From contig CAWIUB010000046.1 of assembly GCA_963839175.1 (NCBI GenBank), forward strand, positions 36,930-100,929: DNA of 64,000 nt, given 5' to 3'. Below are positions 59,913 through 64,000 of the stretch, one piece after another. The notes under the pieces were generated by a model. That model saw only the letters and a list, made by a program, of their open reading frames with translations, did no database searches and was not told where the DNA came from. This stretch comes from CAWIUB01 sp963839175. Lineage in GTDB: Bacteria > Actinomycetota > Actinomycetes > Mycobacteriales > Jatrophihabitantaceae. Position 1 is the stretch's first letter. Every line of letters begins with the position of its first letter. A program made the position numbers and the translations under genes.

Positions 59913-60032
59913 CTATAGGTCAATCTGGGCATCAGGATCGCTCAGGTCGCCGGGCTGTGGATACCCGGCGCGCTGTCCACAGATCCACCGGGCGGCTCGC
60001 GCCCTGGCAGGAGGCCCGGCGAGGATGTGCGA

Positions 60033-60602
60033 ATGGCGGGAGCAGGCGCGGCAGGCTGGCGGCGGCCGGTGGGTGGTGCGGCGGTTCTGGCCGTCGCCCT
60101 CGCCGCGATCGTCACGTTCGGCGTTGCGACGAACGCCAGCGGCCGAGCCTCGGCGGCTGCCCACGACGCGGTGGCGTCACCGTCCGCCGCGGTCCGCTAC
60201 CGGGCACCGGTTACCGGACGGCTGGTCGTGCTGCGCCCCTTCGAACGGCCGCCGACTCCGTACGCCGCCGGACACCGCGGCGTCGACCTGGCCGCCGCGA
60301 CAGGTGGGCTCGTCCTGGCCGCGGGTGCGGGCCGGGTGAGCTTCGCGGGTCCTGTTGCCGGACGGGGCGTGGTGGTCGTCGTCCACCCGGGCGGGGTCAG
60401 CACCGAGTACGAGCCCATCATGCCGCTCGTGCACGCCGGTCAGCAGGTCGCGCGCGGGCAGCCCATCGGGCGGTTGCGCGGCAAGCACGGCAGCTGCACC
60501 GTCGACGCCTGCTTGCATTGGGGCGCGCGACGGGCAGGCGCGTACTTCGACCCGATGCTGCTGCTACGGCCGCTCGGCCCAGTCCGCCTGTTGCCATGGT
60601 GA
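60033..60602 (+). CDS. Exported M23-family (LytM-like) peptidase, catalytic His replaced by Cys
   Basis: A 189-residue protein with a signal-anchor (AAVLAVALAAIVTFGVA) and an M23 domain: HRGVDL supplies Zn ligands (H81, D85), GRGVVVVVHPGGVSTEYEPI follows, and CLHWG supplies H162. In classical M23 enzymes the last motif is HxH; here the first His is Cys160, so peptidoglycan-hydrolase activity is doubtful. ATG 60033 has GAGG 9 bases upstream. In mycobacteria this gene borders rpsB; here it converges with xerC. Confidence 0.88.
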   Translation: MAGAGAAGWRRPVGGAAVLAVALAAIVTFGVATNASGRASAAAHDAVASPSAAVRYRAPVTGRLVVLRPFERPPTPYAAGHRGVDLAAATGGLVLAAGAGRVSFAGPVAGRGVVVVVHPGGVSTEYEPIMPLVHAGQQVARGQPIGRLRGKHGSCTVDACLHWGARRAGAYFDPMLLLRPLGPVRLLPW

Positions 60603-60712
60603 GCGAACGCAGTGAGCGAACCAGTGTCATCAAGCCGCCCGCGGCCGGGCCGTGGACGGGAGGGCCGCAGCGCTGAGCGGAGGGCCTCGCCGAGCGAACG
60701 CAGTGAGTGAAA
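60601..60712. repeat. Direct GAGCGAACGCAGTGAG repeats flanking a terminator hairpin
   Basis: GAGCGAACGCAGTGAGCGAA at 60601-60620 and GAGCGAACGCAGTGAGTGAA at 60692-60711 flank GCGGCC / GGCCGC (60641-60646 and 60663-60668). They lie between the convergent M23 and xerC genes; the hairpin could be a bidirectional terminator. Similar GAGCGAAGCGAGC sequence occurs at 23884-23896 after infB. Confidence 0.6.
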
Positions 60713-60719
60713 CGGTCTG

Positions 60720-61610
60720 TTACGCGCGGGGGTGCGCGCGAGCATAGGTGTCGCACAGCCGCTGCACCGAGACATGGGTATAGATCTGCGTGGTGGCCAC
60801 GCTCGCGTGGCCGAGCAGTTCCTGCACGGCGCGCAGGTCGGCCCCGCCTTCGAGCAGATGCGTGGCAGCCGTATGGCGTAGCCCGTGCGGGCCCATGTCC
60901 GGTGCGCCCGGCACCGCCCGCACGCACTCGTGTACGACTCGGCGGACGGTGCGCTGATCGATCCGTCGGCCGCGCGCGCCGAGCAAGAGCGCCGGCCCGC
61001 TGGCTGGCGTGGCGAGCTCGGGTCTGCCGACTTGCAACCAATCCTCCAGTGCGCGGTCGGCCGCGACGCCAAATGGAACGGTGCGTTCGTTGCCGCCCTT
61101 GCCCAGCACGCGCATCAGCCGCGTGCGCCGATCGACGCTGTCGATGTCGAGGCCGACCAGCTCAGCGACCCGAACCCCCGTGGCGTACAGGAGCTCAACG
61201 ATCAGCCGGTTGCGCCGGGTCAGCGCGGTGATGGGGCCGTCCGCCGAGTGCTCCATCACCGCGGTCGCCTCGCTCTGGCCGAGCACCGGGGGCAGCGAAC
61301 GGTGTGGCCGGGGGCTGGCCAGCAGCTGCCCGGGGTCGATCTCGCTGAGTCCGCTGGCCTTCGCCCAGGCGGTGAACGTACGGGCCGCGGCGGCGCGGCG
61401 AGCCAGCGTGCTGCGCGCCGCCCCGGAGGTGCGCTGCACGGCCAGCCAGCTGCGCAGCGTGCCGATGTCGAGGTCGCCGGGCGACCGCCCGCCGAGCTGA
61501 GCCAGATGCCCCAATAAGCTCGTGACGTCACCGACGTAGGCACGGACAGTGTGCGGCGAGCGGTTGCGCTCGAGCCGCAGGTACCGCTCGTAACCCTGCA
61601 GCGCTGTCAC
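60720..61610 (-). CDS. xerC: Tyrosine recombinase XerC
   Basis: A 296-residue recombinase acting at dif during chromosome dimer resolution. The catalytic set is complete: R147 (ATGVRVAELVGL), K171 (LGKGGNERTVPF), H242 and R245 (HGLRHTAATH), H268 (LLGHASVATT) and Y277 (IYTHV). The N-terminal SAM-like domain has RNRSPHTVRAYVGD. GTG 61610 gives a canonical start; an upstream in-frame GTG 61682 is possible. Located between comM/dprA and the M23 gene as in mycobacteria. Confidence 0.95.
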   Translation of the reverse strand: MTALQGYERYLRLERNRSPHTVRAYVGDVTSLLGHLAQLGGRSPGDLDIGTLRSWLAVQRTSGAARSTLARRAAAARTFTAWAKASGLSEIDPGQLLASPRPHRSLPPVLGQSEATAVMEHSADGPITALTRRNRLIVELLYATGVRVAELVGLDIDSVDRRTRLMRVLGKGGNERTVPFGVAADRALEDWLQVGRPELATPASGPALLLGARGRRIDQRTVRRVVHECVRAVPGAPDMGPHGLRHTAATHLLEGGADLRAVQELLGHASVATTQIYTHVSVQRLCDTYARAHPRA

Positions 61611-61740
61611 CAGTCCGGTCGACCGCTCATCGGACGTCGGCGTCGAATCCGGATGCGACGAGTCCGGCAGTCGGGCGGGCACGGATCGACCGTGCGCGGG
61701 TGGGAGACTCCCGTCAAGCCGCCACGCCACTACGTCCCCA

Positions 61741-61806
61741 TTGTTCGACGTCCCGTTGTTCGACGTTCCGCGCTGATCGGCGCGACGCGGGATCGGCGCG
61801 ACGCGG
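61741..61806. repeat. Two adjacent short tandem repeats (2 x 15 bp and 2 x 16 bp)
   Basis: TTGTTCGACGTCCCG / TTGTTCGACGTTCCG at 61741-61770, then GATCGGCGCGACGCGG twice at 61775-61806. They lie between the small gene and xerC. Role unknown. Confidence 0.75.
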
Positions 61807-61842
61807 GATCGACGTGCCGTCCTTGATCGGCGTCGTCGCGGC

Positions 61843-61989
61843 CTACGCGTTGCGTGACCGGCGCAGCCTCCGGCGGTGGACCCATCCTGACCCTGGTGGC
61901 CCCTGCGCATGCCGCGTTCGGCCGTATAGTTCGTCGGCCAACCGGCGGTGCCGGTCTGCGATTATGTACTGGCCCAAGTACGGGTGCAT
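61843..61989 (-). CDS. Small basic protein of 48 residues, unknown function
   Basis: ATG 61989 follows GAGGAG by 6-7 bases. It encodes 48 residues, starting MHPYLGQYIIADRHRRLADE and ending in an Arg-rich tail (HRRRLRRSRNA) before TAG 61843. It lies between dprA and xerC on the same strand. Like the 46-residue gene at 57.4 kb it has a short helical head and a basic tail. Function unknown. Confidence 0.65.
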   Translation of the reverse strand: MHPYLGQYIIADRHRRLADELYGRTRHAQGPPGSGWVHRRRLRRSRNA

Positions 61990-62107
61990 GGTGTGCTCCT
62001 CAAGGCGTGCCTGCCTAACCGATGCTTCCCGGCTAAGGAGCTGGCGGGCATCGGGAGAACTCTCTATCTGCGATGCTCAACCAGCGGCTGAGACCAGGCG
62101 AGTTGGG

Positions 62108-63379
62108 TCAGCTGCCCGCAGAGCGCCCATCCGATGCGATCCGGTACCCCTCCTCACTCGTCTGCACCAGGCCGGCCAGGTGAAGTACTGGCAGGGCCCG
62201 AACGACCTCTATCGCGCTCACCCCGCTGCGCCACGCAAGCTCGTCCTCGCGCACCGGTCGTCGGGCCGGCAGGCCGTCGAAGACCCGTCGCGCGACGGGA
62301 TCCAACCCGTCCAGGGCCGGTCTGCGCGCGTTCGGCCCACCGTGTCCCTCGTCCAGCTGCGGACCCGACGTCGCGGCGGGAGTCGTCTCGCCGATCGAGC
62401 CCACGATCTGCAGGACGTCGTCGACCCCGGTGACGAGCAGGGCCGCCGCGCCATCGCGCCGCAGCAGGCTGTGACAGCCCACGGACATCGCCGACGTAAC
62501 CGGACCGGGTACGGCCATCAGGGGCCGGCCCAAGGTCCGGGTGTGTCGCGCCGTATTGAGCGCACCGGATCGTTGGGCGGCTTCGACCACGACGGTTCCA
62601 GTCGCCAGGGCGGCGATGAGCCGGTTGCGGGTGAGGAACCTGCCCCGATGAGGCGCCGACCCGGGTGGTCGCTCGGAAATGAGCAGACCTGACTCTGCGA
62701 CACGTTCGTAGAGCGAGACATTGCCCGGCGGATATGGCCGGTCCAACCCACCCGCGGACACCAGAATCGTGCTGCCCTCGGCAGCCAGCGCGCTGCGATG
62801 GGCTGCCGCGTCGATGCCGTACGCACCGCCGGAGACCACTGTGACGCCACGACGCGCCAGGCCGTACGCCAGCTCAGCCGTGACGTGCTCGCCGTAGCTC
62901 GTCGCGGCCCGCGCACCGACGATCGCCACTGAGCGCACGGCCGCACTCGCCAAGTCGCCCACCCCTCGTATCCACAGCGCCAGCGGCGGCACCGGCTCGC
63001 CCCCGTCGTGGTGGGTCCGATCGCCGGCCCGGTACGTGGCCAGCCGTTTGCGACCAGTGGCCTCGAGCGCCGCCAGCGCGAAATGCGGCCAGTCCGGGCT
63101 CTCCGGGACGACCAGGCGGATGCCGTGCCGCTGCGCGGCGTCCAGGTCGTCGCGCGGGTCGACCGAGCAGCGCCGGGCGCTGGTCACCGCCGCAACGTCA
63201 TCGTCGACGTCGCCGCGGCGGATCGACTCGGCCGCCAGCACAGGCCCGTGCCGGCGCACCCACGCCCAGAGCGGTATCGAACCGGGCTCTGCGACGCGGT
63301 TGAGGTACGCGTGCGCCAGCAGCACCTCGTCGTCGACGCCCGTGCTGACCGATTGGCCGCCGGCGTTCACGCCGCCCAC
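62108..63379 (-). CDS. dprA: DNA-processing protein DprA (Smf)
   Basis: A 423-residue DprA. The Rossmann-like domain has SVAIVGARAATSYGEHV, VVSGGAYGIDAAAHRSAL, GSTILVSAGGLDRPYPP and FLTRNRLIAALATGTVVVEA. It loads RecA on ssDNA during transformation. A C-terminal winged-helix segment (DELAWRSGVSAIEVVRALPVL) is present. GTG 63379 follows GGAAGG; GTG 63370 is an alternative. It overlaps the comM frame. Confidence 0.94.
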   Translation of the reverse strand: MGGVNAGGQSVSTGVDDEVLLAHAYLNRVAEPGSIPLWAWVRRHGPVLAAESIRRGDVDDDVAAVTSARRCSVDPRDDLDAAQRHGIRLVVPESPDWPHFALAALEATGRKRLATYRAGDRTHHDGGEPVPPLALWIRGVGDLASAAVRSVAIVGARAATSYGEHVTAELAYGLARRGVTVVSGGAYGIDAAAHRSALAAEGSTILVSAGGLDRPYPPGNVSLYERVAESGLLISERPPGSAPHRGRFLTRNRLIAALATGTVVVEAAQRSGALNTARHTRTLGRPLMAVPGPVTSAMSVGCHSLLRRDGAAALLVTGVDDVLQIVGSIGETTPAATSGPQLDEGHGGPNARRPALDGLDPVARRVFDGLPARRPVREDELAWRSGVSAIEVVRALPVLHLAGLVQTSEEGYRIASDGRSAGS

Positions 63380-64000
63380 GTGTCCGGCCTTCCATGCGGA
63401 AGTGCACCGCTTCGGTGACGTCGTCAGCGCGCGGGCTGGTCCGCCCGGCCAGGTCACTGATGGTCCAGGCCAGGCGCAGCACCCGGTCGAAACCGCGCGC
63501 AGTCAGTTCCCCGCGCTCGAGGTAACTCGCGGCGGGGGTGAGCACCGCGGCAGGCAGTCGCCACGGCGGGCGGCGGAGCGCAGCACCTGCCGCCTCACGG
63601 TTGGTGCGCCAGCCGAACCGCCGCCAGCGCTCCACCGCCGCCGCCCGCGCCTCGGCAACCCGCGCTGCCACGGCGGCCGTGCGTTCGCGGTCGCCCGGTT
63701 CGTCCAACAGCTGCGCCGAGGGCACCGGGGCGACGATCACCCGCAGATCGACGCGGTCGAGAAGCGGACCGGACAGCCGGTGCTGGTAACGGCGGCGCGC
63801 CTGAGCCGGGCAGATGCAGTCAGCCGGACGGCTGGCGCAGGGGCACGGGTTGGCGGCGAGCACGAGCAGGAACGCGGCCGGATAGCTGACCACCCCTCCG
63901 CCGCGGTGCAGCACGACCCGACCGCTCTCCAGCGGCTGCCGCAGGCCATCCAGCGCCCTCGTGTTGAACTCCGGCGCCTCGTCGCCGGAAGCAAATTGCA
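63198..64000 (-). CDS. comM: YifB/ComM-like Mg-chelatase ATPase, 5' end outside window
   Basis: The C-terminal 267 codons are visible. DEAPEFNTRALDGLRQPLESG, VVLHRGGGVVSYPAAFLLVLAANPCPC and DRVDLRVIVAPV match the AAA+ ComM helicase family, involved in branch migration during natural transformation. The conserved domain ends about FDRVLRLAWTISDLAGRTSP near codon 190 of the visible part; the frame then stays open for about 60 more Arg-rich codons overlapping dprA by 182 bases, so the true end may be earlier in related species. Order comM-dprA-xerC is conserved. Confidence 0.88.
   Translation of the reverse strand, partial: QFASGDEAPEFNTRALDGLRQPLESGRVVLHRGGGVVSYPAAFLLVLAANPCPCASRPADCICPAQARRRYQHRLSGPLLDRVDLRVIVAPVPSAQLLDEPGDRERTAAVAARVAEARAAAVERWRRFGWRTNREAAGAALRRPPWRLPAAVLTPAASYLERGELTARGFDRVLRLAWTISDLAGRTSPRADDVTEAVHFRMEGRTRGRRERRRPIGQHGRRRRGAAGARVPQPRRRARFDTALGVGAPARACAGGRVDPPRRRRR

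Larger units (their letters stand above)
57610..59951. mobile_element. Insertion cluster: IS1182-like element plus two inverted MITEs in duplicated palindromes
   Basis: Two near-identical palindromic target sequences are present. Target 1 has left arm 57610-57643 and right arm 57805-57841; MITE-L (57644-57804) sits in its centre. Target 2 has left arm 57859-57891 and right arm 59913-59951; the IS and MITE-R occupy its centre. All three insertions have readable 4-bp target duplications. Confidence 0.85.

Noticed and set aside
57887..59932. 681-codon minus-strand frame across the IS
   Set aside because: Gly/Val-rich antisense shadow of the transposase with no domain; the plus-strand DDE protein is real.
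59955..59982. DnaA-box-like pair TGTGGATAC and TGTCCACAG
   Set aside because: Only two imperfect sites with a 7-bp inverted repeat, no dnaA or dnaN nearby, so no origin is claimed.
61611..61910. Extended XerC N-terminus to 61910
   Set aside because: The added residues are non-conserved and run through tandem repeats; the recombinase domain begins just after GTG 61610.
1..64000. tRNA genes or CRISPR arrays
   Set aside because: No TTCGANNC-type T-loop with acceptor pairing and no regularly spaced repeats were found by eye; a covariance-model search would be decisive.

Overview
The window is GC-rich actinobacterial chromosome. GTG and TTG starts are common and genes are tightly packed with many 4-base overlaps. 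The core gene order matches the dapB-to-comM segment of mycobacterial and related actinomycete chromosomes, read in reverse. I cannot name genus or species from the sequence. No tRNA, rRNA or CRISPR array was seen.

Layout. 0-4.2 kb: an edge DUF2461 gene, a secreted sedolisin protease, dapB and an M16 peptidase. 4.2-13.4 kb: an accessory block with a SnoaL/LuxR divergent pair, an NAD(P)-binding protein, a macro-domain protein, a TetR/GNAT pair with clear operators, and a complete sulfate importer (binding protein-cysT-cysW-cysA) ending in an Rrf2 regulator. 13.4-19.7 kb: pnp, rpsO, ribF, truB and a MATE exporter. 19.7-22.5 kb: a forward AraC / flavin oxidase / PPOX cassette. 22.5-28.8 kb: the translation/transcription operon rimP-nusA-ylxR-infB-DUF503-rbfA plus a GNAT. 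28.8-31.7 kb: two ferritin-like proteins, a HAD hydrolase and a UPF0104 membrane protein. 31.7-35.8 kb: dxr, a site-2 protease and ispG (isoprenoid MEP pathway), with DUF2631 divergent.

35.8-46.6 kb is a divergent polyamine module. One arm is potA-potD-potB-potC-speB (uptake and ureohydrolase). The other is an Lrp regulator, a class III aminotransferase, alanine dehydrogenase, a flavin amine oxidase with a single-base frameshift, and a PPOX protein. Together they suggest import of di- or polyamines, transamination to pyruvate, and regeneration of pyruvate from alanine. 46.5-49.7 kb: a TetR/MFS drug-efflux pair, a PPOX protein and a decayed MalY-like lyase fragment. 49.7-54.0 kb: cdsA-frr-pyrH-tsf-rpsB. 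54.3-57.5 kb: a large LAL-type LuxR regulator and an uncatalogued 46-residue gene. 57.6-59.95 kb: an IS1182-like element and two inverted 161-bp MITE copies, inserted in two copies of one palindromic repeat. 60.0-64.0 kb: an M23 peptidase, xerC, another tiny gene, dprA and partial comM.

The most unusual material is repeat and mobile DNA: the nested IS/MITE insertions with readable 4-bp target duplications; a 41-bp dispersed palindromic element translated in frame inside a TetR protein; a 65-bp tandem duplication that copies the ribosome-binding site and start codon of potC; and two very small genes with good Shine-Dalgarno sites.
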